DNA from: CATQGW01 sp965242565
GTDB lineage: Bacteria; Chloroflexota; Dehalococcoidia; Bin125
Reading direction: 5' to 3'
Assembly: GCA_965242565.1 (NCBI GenBank)
Contig: OZ251457.1
Coordinates: 2,046,001 to 2,110,000, forward strand
DNA length: 64,000 nucleotides
The notes under the pieces were generated by a model. The model had not been told where the DNA came from, did no database searches, and worked only from the letters and a program-made list of their open reading frames with translations. Shown in pieces: positions 42,943 through 51,416 of the stretch. A program made the translations under genes and the position numbers. Numbering within the stretch: the first letter of the stretch is position 1; each line of letters begins with the position of its first letter.

Positions 42943-45900
42943 TCAGGGGGTGACGGTGAGCGTGCCCGACCAGCTGTCGCTGCCGGTGCTGTTGGTCGCG
43001 GTGAGCGAGACCGTGTGCTCGCCCGCCGTGGCGAAGCTGGTCGTGTAGGTTGCGCCGCTGCCGCTTGAAGCGCCGCCGCTCCAGGCGTAAGACTCCGGAG
43101 CGCCGCGGCTGATGCGGGCTGTGCAGGTCACGGACTCGCCCGCCGCCGGCGACGTAGGCGAACATCTGACATAGTTGATATGCGGCACCGGCTTGGTGAC
43201 GGTGAGCGTGATCGACTCAGTGTCGCTGCCGCTCGCGTTCGCGACGGTCAGCGAAATCGTGTACTCGCCCGGCACGACCAGGCCTGTGCCGGCCCGGAGG
43301 AATTGGGCGCGGTAGATGTGGCCGGCCAACAGTGAAGTCGGGCCGCCGCCGCTCCAGTCCCGGGAAGTCGGCGGGCCGCCGCTCAGCGTCGCCGTGCAGT
43401 TCGCCTGGAAGTTCGACGTGTATGGCCGGTCGCATCTGATGCTATCGATCACCGGCGCCTGCGACGATCGCGCCGCAACGGTGAGCCTGGTCGATTCGGT
43501 GTCGTTGCCGCCGCTGTTGGTCACCGTGAGCGAGACGGTATACCCGCCCGCCGTGTCGAAGCTGGTCGTGTAGTTATCGCCCGAACCGCTGTCGCTGCCG
43601 GCGCTCCAGGCGTAGGTATCCGGATTGCCGCCGCCAAGCTCGGCGGTGCAGGTGACGGACTCGCCCACCGTCGGCGACGGCGGCGAACACGTAATGCTGT
43701 AGATCACGGGCCCCTGCACCGGCGCTGCAACGGACACAGTCGTCGACTCCGTGTCGCGGCCGGCGCTGTTGATCACGGTGAGCGAGACGGTCTGCTCGCC
43801 CGCCCGGCTGAAGCTGGTCGTGTAGCGCCCGCCTGAACCGCTGCCGCCGCTGCCGTTGTCGACGTCCCAGACCCAGGACTCCGGCGCGCCGCCGCTGAGT
43901 TCGGCGGTGCAAATGGTTTCTTCGCCCACGGTCAGCGACGACGGCGCACAACTGAGGCTGTCGATCGCCGGCGCCTGCAACGTTGGCTCCTCCGCCGGCT
44001 CCGCCACATTGATAGTGATGGAGTCGCTGTCGCTGCCGGCGGTGTTGGTCACGGTGAGCGTGATGGTCTTGGAGCCCGGCGAGAAGAAGAATGCTGTATA
44101 CACATGCACCTGGGCGCTGTACTCGTCCACTTCGCTGCCGCTCCAGGCATGGGAGTCGGGAGCGCCGCCGCTGAGGATCGCCTCGCAGATGTAGACCCGA
44201 TGCGCTTCCCCCGGGGACGACGGCGAACAGCTGATGCTGTCGATCACCGGCGCTTGCAGCGCGGCAACGGACACGGTCGTCGACTCCGTGTCGCTGCCTG
44301 CCCAGTTGGTCACGGTCAGCGAGACGGTGTATTCGCCCGCCTTGCTGAAGCTGGTTGTGTAGTAGTCGCTGTCGCCGCCGGCGCTCCCTCCGCTCCAGAT
44401 GTAGGACTCCGGCGCACTGCCGTTGAGTTCGGCGGTGCAGATGGTTTCTTCGCCCACGGTGAGCGACGACGGCGAACAACTGAGATCGTCGATCACCGGG
44501 CGATGCAGCGCCTCCGCGACGGACACAGTGATCGACTCCCGGTCGCGGCCGGCGTTGTTGATCACGGTGAGCGAGACGGTCTGCTCGCCCGCCCGGCTGA
44601 AGCTGGTCGTGTAGCGCCCGCCTGAACCGCTGCCGCCGCTGCCGTTGTCGACGTCCCAGACCCAGGACTCCGGCGCGCCGCCGCTGAGTTCGGCGGTGCA
44701 AATGGTTTCTTCGCCCACGGTCAGCGACGACGGCGCACAACTGAGGCTGTCGATCACCGGCGCCTGCAACGCTGGCTCCTCCGCCGGCTCCTCCACATTG
44801 ACAGTGATCGACTCCGTGTCGCTGCCGGCCCAGTTGGTTACGGTCAGCGAGACGGCGTAGTCGCCGGCCTTGCTGAAGCTGGTTGTGTAGTAGTCGCTGT
44901 CGCCGCCGGCGCTCCCGCCGCTCCAGCTGTAGGACTCCGGCACACCGCCGTTGAGTTCGGCGACGCAGATGGTTTCTTCGCCCACGCTCGGGGACGACGG
45001 CGAACAGTCGATGCCGTCGATCACCGGGCGTTGCAGCGCCTCCGAAACGGACACAGTGATCGACTCCGTGTCGCGGCCGGCGCTGTTGATCACGGTGAGC
45101 GAGACGGTCTGCTCGCCCGCCCGGTGGAAGCTGGTCGTGTAGCGCCCGCCTGAACCGCTGCCGCCGATGCCGTTCAAGACGTCCCAGACCCAAGACTCCG
45201 GCGCGCCGCCGCTGAGCTCGGCGGTGCAAATGGTTTCTTCGCCCACGGTGAGCGACGACGGCGCACAACTGAGGTCGTCGATCACCGGCGCCTGCAACGA
45301 CGGCTCCTCCGCCGGCTCCGCCACATTGATAGTGATGGAGTCGCTGTCGCTGCCGGCCTCATTGGTCACCGTGAGCGAGACAGCGTAATCGCCAGCCTTG
45401 CTGAAGCTGGTGGAGTGATTGACGCCGGAGCCGGAGCCGTTGGCGGTTCGCCAGGCCCAGGTCTCCGGAGCGCCGCCGCTGAGCGTCGCGGTGCAGGTCA
45501 CTGACTCGTCCACGGTCGGGGAGGACGGGGTGCAGCTGATGCCGTCGATCACGGGCGCTTGCGGCTGCTCGATCACGACCACCGGAGCGCGCAGCGGCAC
45601 ATTGACGACCGAGCTGCGCAGCCAGACATCGCGGCGGGTGTCGATCGTGGCGACGCTGAGGTAGCGGGCCCGGGGCAGGTTGTCGGCGTCCAGCCGCGCA
45701 ACGGCCTCCTGCGTGCTTGAAGTGTCGGTGAACGCCCACTGGGGCACAAAGAGGAACTCGAGACGCAAGTCGCCGAAACCGAACCGGTCGCGCAGGCGGC
45801 CATCGGAGTCGGGGTTGTAGCGCGCAACCACGCGACCGGTGATTTGAGTCTGAGCGCCGCCGGGCGCTTGGGCCGACTGGGCGGGGACGCTGATCAGCGA

Positions 45901-46302
45901 GCTGCGCAGCCAGCTGCGGTTGTCCGCGGCGGCGAGAGCGTCGATCCGGCTCTTGGTCAGAAATCGGGAGCTCGGCAGCCACCCGGACCGGGAGGCGATC
46001 GCTTCCGGCCACGATTCCGCTTCGTCCAGCGCCCACTCGGGGAAGAAGCCGAACTCGATCCGGTAGTCGTCGACGCCGTCTGCGCCGGTCCGATCCTGGA
46101 CGCGGGCGATGATGCGCCCCTCCGCCGCCTCCGTAGAACCCGATTGGTCTGGACCCAATTCACCGCCGGGCGTCTGCGCGCCGGCGGTGAGGGTCAGGGC
46201 GGCCAGCACAGCTGCGACTGCCAAGAGCGCCGCCAGCAGCGCCCTAGACGGGGATTTCATCCCCCTCCCCCGATTCCGGCTGAGCACACGCATTCGCGGC
46301 AT
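42943..46302 (-). CDS. giant secreted protein with ten PKD-like repeats
   Basis: A 1119-aa exported protein. ATG 46302 is preceded by GAGGAA at 8 bases. A basic N-terminus (with GGGGGAGGGGG in the DNA), SRALLAALLAVAAVLAALTL and an AGAQ cleavage site form the signal peptide. Two copies of the RIEFGF/WLRSS module follow (about residues 58-150 and 150-235). Ten units of about 90 residues come next, each with IDxxxCxPSSxTVGExxxC, a Y- or W-containing SWSGG or VWDV turn, TTSFxxAGxxTVSLTVxNxAGxDTES: PKD-like beta-sandwiches with one conserved Cys pair. Some copies (units 2, 4, 7) are almost identical in DNA. After the TGA the same frame continues with one more decayed repeat. Likely a surface adhesin or matrix protein (inference). 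Confidence 0.83.
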   Translation of the reverse strand: MPRMRVLSRNRGRGMKSPSRALLAALLAVAAVLAALTLTAGAQTPGGELGPDQSGSTEAAEGRIIARVQDRTGADGVDDYRIEFGFFPEWALDEAESWPEAIASRSGWLPSSRFLTKSRIDALAAADNRSWLRSSLISVPAQSAQAPGGAQTQITGRVVARYNPDSDGRLRDRFGFGDLRLEFLFVPQWAFTDTSSTQEAVARLDADNLPRARYLSVATIDTRRDVWLRSSVVNVPLRAPVVVIEQPQAPVIDGISCTPSSPTVDESVTCTATLSGGAPETWAWRTANGSGSGVNHSTSFSKAGDYAVSLTVTNEAGSDSDSITINVAEPAEEPSLQAPVIDDLSCAPSSLTVGEETICTAELSGGAPESWVWDVLNGIGGSGSGGRYTTSFHRAGEQTVSLTVINSAGRDTESITVSVSEALQRPVIDGIDCSPSSPSVGEETICVAELNGGVPESYSWSGGSAGGDSDYYTTSFSKAGDYAVSLTVTNWAGSDTESITVNVEEPAEEPALQAPVIDSLSCAPSSLTVGEETICTAELSGGAPESWVWDVDNGSGGSGSGGRYTTSFSRAGEQTVSLTVINNAGRDRESITVSVAEALHRPVIDDLSCSPSSLTVGEETICTAELNGSAPESYIWSGGSAGGDSDYYTTSFSKAGEYTVSLTVTNWAGSDTESTTVSVAALQAPVIDSISCSPSSPGEAHRVYICEAILSGGAPDSHAWSGSEVDEYSAQVHVYTAFFFSPGSKTITLTVTNTAGSDSDSITINVAEPAEEPTLQAPAIDSLSCAPSSLTVGEETICTAELSGGAPESWVWDVDNGSGGSGSGGRYTTSFSRAGEQTVSLTVINSAGRDTESTTVSVAAPVQGPVIYSITCSPPSPTVGESVTCTAELGGGNPDTYAWSAGSDSGSGDNYTTSFDTAGGYTVSLTVTNSGGNDTESTRLTVAARSSQAPVIDSIRCDRPYTSNFQANCTATLSGGPPTSRDWSGGGPTSLLAGHIYRAQFLRAGTGLVVPGEYTISLTVANASGSDTESITLTVTKPVPHINYVRCSPTSPAAGESVTCTARISRGAPESYAWSGGASSGSGATYTTSFATAGEHTVSLTATNSTGSDSWSGTLTVTP
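42946..45560 (-). repeat. tandem array of ten ~270-bp PKD-coding repeats
   Basis: These are in-frame coding repeats of about 90 codons. Stretches of over 200 bases near 43740-43960, 44520-44750 and 45060-45290 are almost identical, so unequal recombination could change copy number. The copies at the 3' end (nearest 42946) are the most divergent. Confidence 0.85.
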
Positions 46303-46436
46303 CTGAATTTCCTCACGGAGGACACATCGCGGGAGCGACGCTCAAGCCAGCGTAGCGCGTTTGGCGCGGCGCGGAGGAGCGATTCGGGAACGGGCTAGGG
46401 CGCTCAGGCCGCCCGCCAATACCCGCCTAATTGTCG

Positions 46437-46504
46437 ACTCGCTATCATTCGCGCGAGCGCCCGCGACCGACTGCGGGAGCGACGCAGCGTGGATGCAAGG
46501 AGCG
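46437..46504 (+). promoter_or_regulatory. leader of the ABM-ThDP-PPOX operon with candidate -10 TATCAT
   Basis: TATCAT (46443-46448) lies 61 bases before the ATG at 46509 in a segment that is duplicated at 42357-42424. CAAGGAG just before the ATG is the ribosome site. No good -35 is visible at standard spacing. The remainder of 46303-46436 holds no gene. Confidence 0.4.
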
Positions 46505-46508
46505 ACGC

Positions 46509-46799
46509 ATGGCAATCGGGCTGACCGTGGAATTCACCGTGGGCGAGGGCAAGGCCGAGGCCTTTGAGGCGTTCATGGCCGGCGCGACCGCCAAAGTCAA
46601 GGCGGAGGACGCCGGCTGCAACCTCTACGACCTCTTCCGCAGCGTCGACGACGACACCCGCTACCTGCTGCTCGAGTCCTGGGCCAGCCAGGAGGATCTG
46701 GACGCGCACGGCACCTCCGAGGCGATGGCGGGGATGGCCGGCATCCGCGAGTTCACCACCGCCCGCCCGGTGCTGCACCGCTACGACATCCCCGACTAG
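46509..46799 (+). CDS. antibiotic-biosynthesis-monooxygenase (ABM) domain protein
   Basis: A 96-aa ferredoxin-like-fold protein: LTVEFTVGEGKAEAFEAFM at the start, then GCNLYDLFRSVDDDTRYLLLESWASQEDLDAHGTSE, typical of the ABM/YgiN quinol monooxygenase family. Members are cofactor-free dimers that oxidise quinols or take part in small-molecule turnover; no substrate is assignable. It leads an apparent operon with the ThDP enzyme (71-bp gap) and the PPOX fusion protein. Confidence 0.85.
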   Translation: MAIGLTVEFTVGEGKAEAFEAFMAGATAKVKAEDAGCNLYDLFRSVDDDTRYLLLESWASQEDLDAHGTSEAMAGMAGIREFTTARPVLHRYDIPD

Positions 46800-46870
46800 C
46801 AGGGCCGCCGAATCGCGGTCGAATACCGAGAGAGACCCCGCAAGCAGACCCCGCAAGGAAGGAACAGCCG

Positions 46871-48514
46871 ATGCCGGAACAGATGGGCGCCGAACTGCTC
46901 GCTCGCCAGATGGTCAAGGAGGGAGTCGAAGACCTCTTCTACATCATGGGCGGGCCGATCATCGAAGCCGCGGGCTACTGCGCCGAACACGGCATCCGCA
47001 CCATCGACTGCCGCCACGAGCAGGGCGCGGCGATGGCCGCGCACGGCTACGCGCGCGTCAAGGGTCTGCCCGGCGTCTGCATGGCCGCCTCCGGGCCGGC
47101 CACGACCAACCTGCTGACCGGCGTCGCCAACGCCTACCTCGACGGCGTGCCGATGGTCGCGCTGGGCGGCGCGGCGGCCTTTTCCTCGTTCGAGCGCGAC
47201 GATTTCCAGGAATACGACCAGCTGGCGATGGCCGTGCCGGTCACCCGCTGGGCCAGCCGCGTCACCCACTCCGCGCGGATGCCCGAGTTCTTCAACCTCG
47301 CCTACCGCGAGGCGCAGAGCGCCAAGCCCGGACCCACCTACCTCGACCTGCCGGGCGACACGCTCTACCAGCGCAGCGACGACGAGACGGTCTGGTTCCC
47401 CGAGACGGGGCTGCCCAAATCGCGCCCCGGCGCGGACCCCGACGAGGTGAAGCAGGCGATCGAGCTGCTGGCCAACGCCGAGCGGCCGATCGTGATGACC
47501 GGCAGCGGGATCGTCTGGTCCGACGCGGCGGCCGAGCTGCAAGAGTTCGTCGAGACCACCCGCATCCCGTTCTGGACCACCCCGCAGGGGCGCGGTGTGA
47601 TCCCCGAAGACCACGAGCTCTGCTTCCTGGCCGCGCGCAGCAAGGCCTTCCGCGAGGCCGATGTGGCGCTGGTCGTGGGCACGCGGCTCAACTTCGTGAT
47701 TGGCTCCGCCGCGCCGCCGCGCTGGTCGCCGGACCTCAAAGTCATCCACGTCGACACGGACCCCAGCGAGATCAACCACAACCGCGAAGCGGCGGTGGGC
47801 ATGGTCGCCGACGCCAAACGCGCGCTCACGGCGCTGACCGCGGCGGCGAAAGAGGCCGGCCTGACCAGCCCGACCGACTGGGAGGCGCAGCTGCGCGAGT
47901 CCGACGACAGCCGCCGCGCCGAATATCTCGACCTGGCGCACTCCTCAACGGTGCCGATTCACCCGCTGCGGGTGGCCGACGAGGTGGTGCAGCGCATGGA
48001 CCGCGACGCCATCGTCTGCGTCGACGGCAACGCCACCCTCGCCTGGGCGCGCCAGTACATCCCCTCCTACGTGCCCGCTGCGCGGCTCAACCCCGGGCCC
48101 AACGGCTGCATGGGCGTGGGCGTGCCGTTTGTGCTCGGCGCCAAGGCCGCCGCGCCGGAGCGCCAGGTGGTCGGCTTCGTCGGCGACGGCTCGTTCCTGA
48201 TGAACGCGCAGGAGATCGACACGATGGTCCGCCACGACCTGCCCGCCACGATCGTGATCTGCAACAACGCCGGCTGGACCGCCGGCTCCAACGACACCCC
48301 GGGCCGCCCGCTGGGCTACGGCCAGCGCTACGAGGACATCGCCGTCGCGCTGGGCGGACACGGCGAGCACGTGACCAAACCGGACGAGATCGGCCCCGCC
48401 ATCGAGCGTGCGATGGCCTCCGGCAAGGCCGCCGTGGTCAACGTCGAGGTGGAACAGCACGCGATGCCCGGGCAGGCCCGCTTCGGCGGCTACTCGGCCA
48501 CGCTCAGCCGATAG
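46871..48514 (+). CDS. thiamine-diphosphate-dependent decarboxylase/lyase (acetolactate-synthase-like)
   Basis: A 547-aa three-domain ThDP enzyme. Catalytic Glu50 in CRHEQGAAMAAHGYAR, GPATTNLLTGVANAYLDGVP, a central domain with PIVMTGSGIVWSDAA, and the ThDP/Mg motif GDGSFLMNAQEIDTMVRHDLPATIVICNN near residues 438-467 are all present. The family includes acetolactate synthase, oxalyl-CoA decarboxylase, 2-hydroxyacyl-CoA lyase and benzoylformate decarboxylase. A stand-alone catalytic gene without an ilvN partner, among CoA-metabolism genes, favours a lyase or decarboxylase on a CoA ester or 2-keto acid. The GAAGGAAC ribosome site supports the ATG. Confidence 0.87.
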   Translation: MPEQMGAELLARQMVKEGVEDLFYIMGGPIIEAAGYCAEHGIRTIDCRHEQGAAMAAHGYARVKGLPGVCMAASGPATTNLLTGVANAYLDGVPMVALGGAAAFSSFERDDFQEYDQLAMAVPVTRWASRVTHSARMPEFFNLAYREAQSAKPGPTYLDLPGDTLYQRSDDETVWFPETGLPKSRPGADPDEVKQAIELLANAERPIVMTGSGIVWSDAAAELQEFVETTRIPFWTTPQGRGVIPEDHELCFLAARSKAFREADVALVVGTRLNFVIGSAAPPRWSPDLKVIHVDTDPSEINHNREAAVGMVADAKRALTALTAAAKEAGLTSPTDWEAQLRESDDSRRAEYLDLAHSSTVPIHPLRVADEVVQRMDRDAIVCVDGNATLAWARQYIPSYVPAARLNPGPNGCMGVGVPFVLGAKAAAPERQVVGFVGDGSFLMNAQEIDTMVRHDLPATIVICNNAGWTAGSNDTPGRPLGYGQRYEDIAVALGGHGEHVTKPDEIGPAIERAMASGKAAVVNVEVEQHAMPGQARFGGYSATLSR

Positions 48515-48526
48515 GAGCGCGAATCA

Positions 48527-49348
48527 ATGGCAGCCGTCCCCCCGCAGCTCGCCGACCTCGTCGGCGCGCCCCACTTCGCCCATCTCGTCACCGTCAACCG
48601 CGACGGTTCGCCCCAGTCCTCGCCGATCTGGATCCGCCCCGAGCGCGTCGCCGCCGACGGCTCGGTCGAGTCGATCTTCTTCGTCACCGGGCTGCGCTAC
48701 CGCAAGTCGCTCAACATGCAGCGCGAGCCGCGCGTGGCGCTCTCGATTCACGACGCGAACAACCCCTACCGCACGCTCGAAATCGTGGGCCGCGCCGCGC
48801 TCGCGCCGCGCACCGACTGGGCCGCGCTCGACGCGATCTCCAACCAGTACATGGGCCGCGACTACCCCTTCAAAGGCGACGACGCCTCAGGCTGGCACGT
48901 GACCGTTGAAGTCGAGCGCTCCTCGCAGCCCGGCGAGTTCGACGCTCCGCCGTCGATCGGGCAACCGCCCAAAGACTCCGATCTGCTCGGCCCGCCGCAT
49001 TTTGCGCATGTCGCAACGGTCAGCTCAACGGGCCAGCCGCGCTCCTCGGTCGTCTGGCACCGCCGCGCCGCCGGCGGCGGCGAAAACGACATCGAGTTCT
49101 GGACCGGCGCCGAGACGCTCAAAACGCTGCACCTGCGCCGCAACCCCGCCGTCGCCGTCAGCATCCACGACGAAGCCGACCCCTACCGCTACAAGGAGGT
49201 TCGCGGCGCGGCGGAGATCACTGCGGTCGACAACCACGATCTGCTCGACGAGCTCACCCCGCACTACTGGCAACTCGAAAAATACCCCGCCGAAGAGCCG
49301 ATGGCGGGCGTCGTCATCCGCGTCAACGCGACCCACCGCGTCGGCTGA
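48527..49348 (+). CDS. tandem PPOX/F420 split-barrel domain fusion
   Basis: A 273-aa protein made of two head-to-tail copies of the pyridoxamine-5'-phosphate-oxidase-like split barrel. Copy 1 (about 1-135): GAPHFAHLVTVNRDGSPQSSPIWI, LNMQREPRVALSIHDANNPYRTLEI. Copy 2 (about 150-273): GPPHFAHVATVSSTGQPRSSVVWH, LHLRRNPAVAVSIHDEADPYRYKEV. Single-domain relatives work as dimers that bind F420 or FMN; the fusion would give a built-in pseudo-dimer. It follows the ThDP gene by 12 bases. Probable F420-dependent reductase or cofactor-binding protein; substrate unknown. Confidence 0.87.
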   Translation: MAAVPPQLADLVGAPHFAHLVTVNRDGSPQSSPIWIRPERVAADGSVESIFFVTGLRYRKSLNMQREPRVALSIHDANNPYRTLEIVGRAALAPRTDWAALDAISNQYMGRDYPFKGDDASGWHVTVEVERSSQPGEFDAPPSIGQPPKDSDLLGPPHFAHVATVSSTGQPRSSVVWHRRAAGGGENDIEFWTGAETLKTLHLRRNPAVAVSIHDEADPYRYKEVRGAAEITAVDNHDLLDELTPHYWQLEKYPAEEPMAGVVIRVNATHRVG

Positions 49349-50902
49349 TCACACCGCACTCCGGCAGCGCACAGCGGCGGCGTACTCATCCAGTGCGAAC
49401 TGCGCCGCGGCCGGCAGACTGACGAGATCGTCTAGCGAATCGACGCACAACTCGCCCGCCGCCGCGATCTCGCGCCGGTACTCCTGTAGGAAGACCAGGC
49501 GATTGCTCTTGCGCAGGTTGTGCGACGGACACATCGGCGCGCGATTGGTGATCTGATCCGATCCATCCTTGGATCGCGGCTCAATGTGATCCAGATGGAA
49601 GTTGCGCGTCGTTTCGATGATCGCGCCGTCGGGGCGGCGGTTGGCGAAACCGCAGCACCACGCCTGGTAGCCGCTGAACTCCAGTAGCTTGTGCAGCATC
49701 TCCGCTTCGGGAATGATGCTCGACGGCACTTTGTACTTGCGTTCGGCAGGTTCGACTCGCCTGGGCGTGTGCGGCCGAACCGGCGAGCTGCGAACGGGCA
49801 GCTGGCTCGGTCCGTGAACCGTGACCACCGGCTCGTTGCCGAGCACCGCCTGGCCGGTCGTTTCGTCGTTGCAGCGCAGCAGCTGCAGATCAGGCTTGTT
49901 GAACTGCCGTTTAAGCACCGTCCAGGCGCGCGGGTTCATATCGCAGGCGATCCAATCCCGTCCCAGCCGCTCGGCCGCAATCGCCGCGTATGCGCATCCG
50001 GCGAAGCAGTCGAGCACGACATCGCCCGGGCGCGAGCTGGCGGCGATGATCCGCTCCGCCAATTGAATCGGCTTTTGCGTCCGATAGCCGGTATGCTCAA
50101 CCGACACGTTGCGCACCGGCGGCAGGTCCCACACGTCGGCGACGGCGACGCCCTCATCCAAGTAGTAGCGGTTCCCCGCCTTCTCGTAATAACGGCGTCC
50201 GTCCTCGGCGGTCTTGTTGAAGCGGCGCGGGTCCCGTGATTGCTCGCGCGGCAGCGTAAATGGATAGTCGTCGCTCTTCGAGTAGAAGAAGATCGTATCG
50301 TGCTTCCGCGCGAACCAGCGCGTGCCGATCCCGCCGGTGCGGTACTGCCAGATGATCTCGTTGCGGAGCTTGTCCTTGCCGAACACGCTGTCCAGCAGTT
50401 GCCGCAGATAGCCGTTCGCGGTGTGATCGCAATGCAGGTAGAGGCTGCCGGTCGGCTTGAGCACGCGGTGCAGTTCGACCAGGCGAATGCCGATGTAGCA
50501 CAGATACGCGGCGATGGAATCGCCGTGTACGAGTTGCGCGGCCTCGATCAGCGCCGCCGCGCCGGAGTGCGCATCGTCCAGAGCGTTTTTCCAGTCCTCG
50601 TGAATGTCCCGCTCCCATGACCAGACGTCTCTGAACCCGGCTTGCGTCGTCTCGGGCCAGGCGACGCCCGCCGCGCGGGCCTCGCGCTCGCTGCGGATGT
50701 CCCAGTCGGCCAGCAGGCGGCGCTCGATTTCCCGCTCGTGCTCCGACAGCGGCGGCCGAATCCGGTCCCCGACGAACGTCTCGTTCTTGGCGAACGGCGG
50801 ATCAATGCAGACGAGATCGATGCACTCATCGTTGAGGCCGCGCAGGAACTCAAGATTGTCCGCGATGTAGACGCCGCGATTAACTGCGTTGAACGCTGCC
50901 AC
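49349..50902 (-). CDS. beta-class DNA methyltransferase fused to an intact HNH domain (paralogue 3)
   Basis: A 517-aa protein. DPPF is at residues 34-37 and the SAM motif VLDCFAGCAYAAIAAERL lies near 295, again motif IV before motif I. The C-terminal 130 residues carry a zinc-type HNH domain: CCGF, then FHLDHIEPRSKDGSD, then MCPSHNLRKSNR, with the D-H, N and H residues present, unlike paralogues 1 and 2. Such a fusion could be a one-gene restriction-modification enzyme. The GTG start at 50902 has GGAG 7 bases upstream; TTG 50920 is an alternative. It does not share the 143-bp cassette. It ends directly against the convergent PPOX gene. Confidence 0.87.
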   Translation of the reverse strand: MAAFNAVNRGVYIADNLEFLRGLNDECIDLVCIDPPFAKNETFVGDRIRPPLSEHEREIERRLLADWDIRSEREARAAGVAWPETTQAGFRDVWSWERDIHEDWKNALDDAHSGAAALIEAAQLVHGDSIAAYLCYIGIRLVELHRVLKPTGSLYLHCDHTANGYLRQLLDSVFGKDKLRNEIIWQYRTGGIGTRWFARKHDTIFFYSKSDDYPFTLPREQSRDPRRFNKTAEDGRRYYEKAGNRYYLDEGVAVADVWDLPPVRNVSVEHTGYRTQKPIQLAERIIAASSRPGDVVLDCFAGCAYAAIAAERLGRDWIACDMNPRAWTVLKRQFNKPDLQLLRCNDETTGQAVLGNEPVVTVHGPSQLPVRSSPVRPHTPRRVEPAERKYKVPSSIIPEAEMLHKLLEFSGYQAWCCGFANRRPDGAIIETTRNFHLDHIEPRSKDGSDQITNRAPMCPSHNLRKSNRLVFLQEYRREIAAAGELCVDSLDDLVSLPAAAQFALDEYAAAVRCRSAV

Positions 50903-50956
50903 TCGCGCTGCTCCGTTCAACGGCGATCCGCAGTGCGCCGAGCCTCCCCGCGCAGG

Positions 50957-51412
50957 CTATCCGCCCATCTGCTCAAGCGCCGCCTGCATCTCGGCCTCGG
51001 ACACCTCGCGGATGCGCTCGTGGAACGACCAGCGCTGCCCCTCCGGATCCACCGCGCGGTAGACGCGGTCGCCGTAAAACTGATCGGCGGGCTCCTCCGT
51101 GATCGTCGCCCCCTCCGCCACCGCGCGCGCGTAATGCGCGTCCACATCGTCCACATAGACGCTGATGAACGCATGCAGATGCGGCAGCGCGCGCGGTCCG
51201 CCCAGCCCGCCCTCCGGGTAGGCCGAGGCCAGCATCACGGTGTTGCCCAGCAGGGCGATTTCGGCGTGCCCGATCGAGCCGTCCGGCATCTCCAGCCGCG
51301 TGGTCTGCTCAAAGCCGAAGGCGCGGCAGAGGAACTCGATCGCCGCCGGCGCGTCGTCGTAGGAGAGCGCGGGCACGATTCGCTGCGTATCCGGCGGAAG
51401 CGGCAATCCCAT
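50957..51412 (-). CDS. VOC-superfamily (glyoxalase/PhnB-like) protein 3
   Basis: A 151-aa protein with IVPALSYDDAPAAIEFLCRAFGF, GHAEIAL (metal-type His), VYVDDVDAHYARAVAEGA and DQFYGDRVYRAVDPEGQRWSF. These belong to a vicinal-oxygen-chelate protein of the PhnB/YdcS-like branch. Last of three tandem homologues separated by 4 bases each. A C-terminal helix with SEAEMQAALEQMG follows the fold in all three. Enzymatic role uncertain. Confidence 0.87.
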   Translation of the reverse strand: MGLPLPPDTQRIVPALSYDDAPAAIEFLCRAFGFEQTTRLEMPDGSIGHAEIALLGNTVMLASAYPEGGLGGPRALPHLHAFISVYVDDVDAHYARAVAEGATITEEPADQFYGDRVYRAVDPEGQRWSFHERIREVSEAEMQAALEQMGG

Positions 51413-51416
51413 GTCG

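Noticed and set aside
42946..45560. Regular ~270-bp repeats considered as a CRISPR-like or mobile array
   Set aside because: They are in-frame coding repeats of a PKD protein; there are no short repeat-spacer units and no cas genes.
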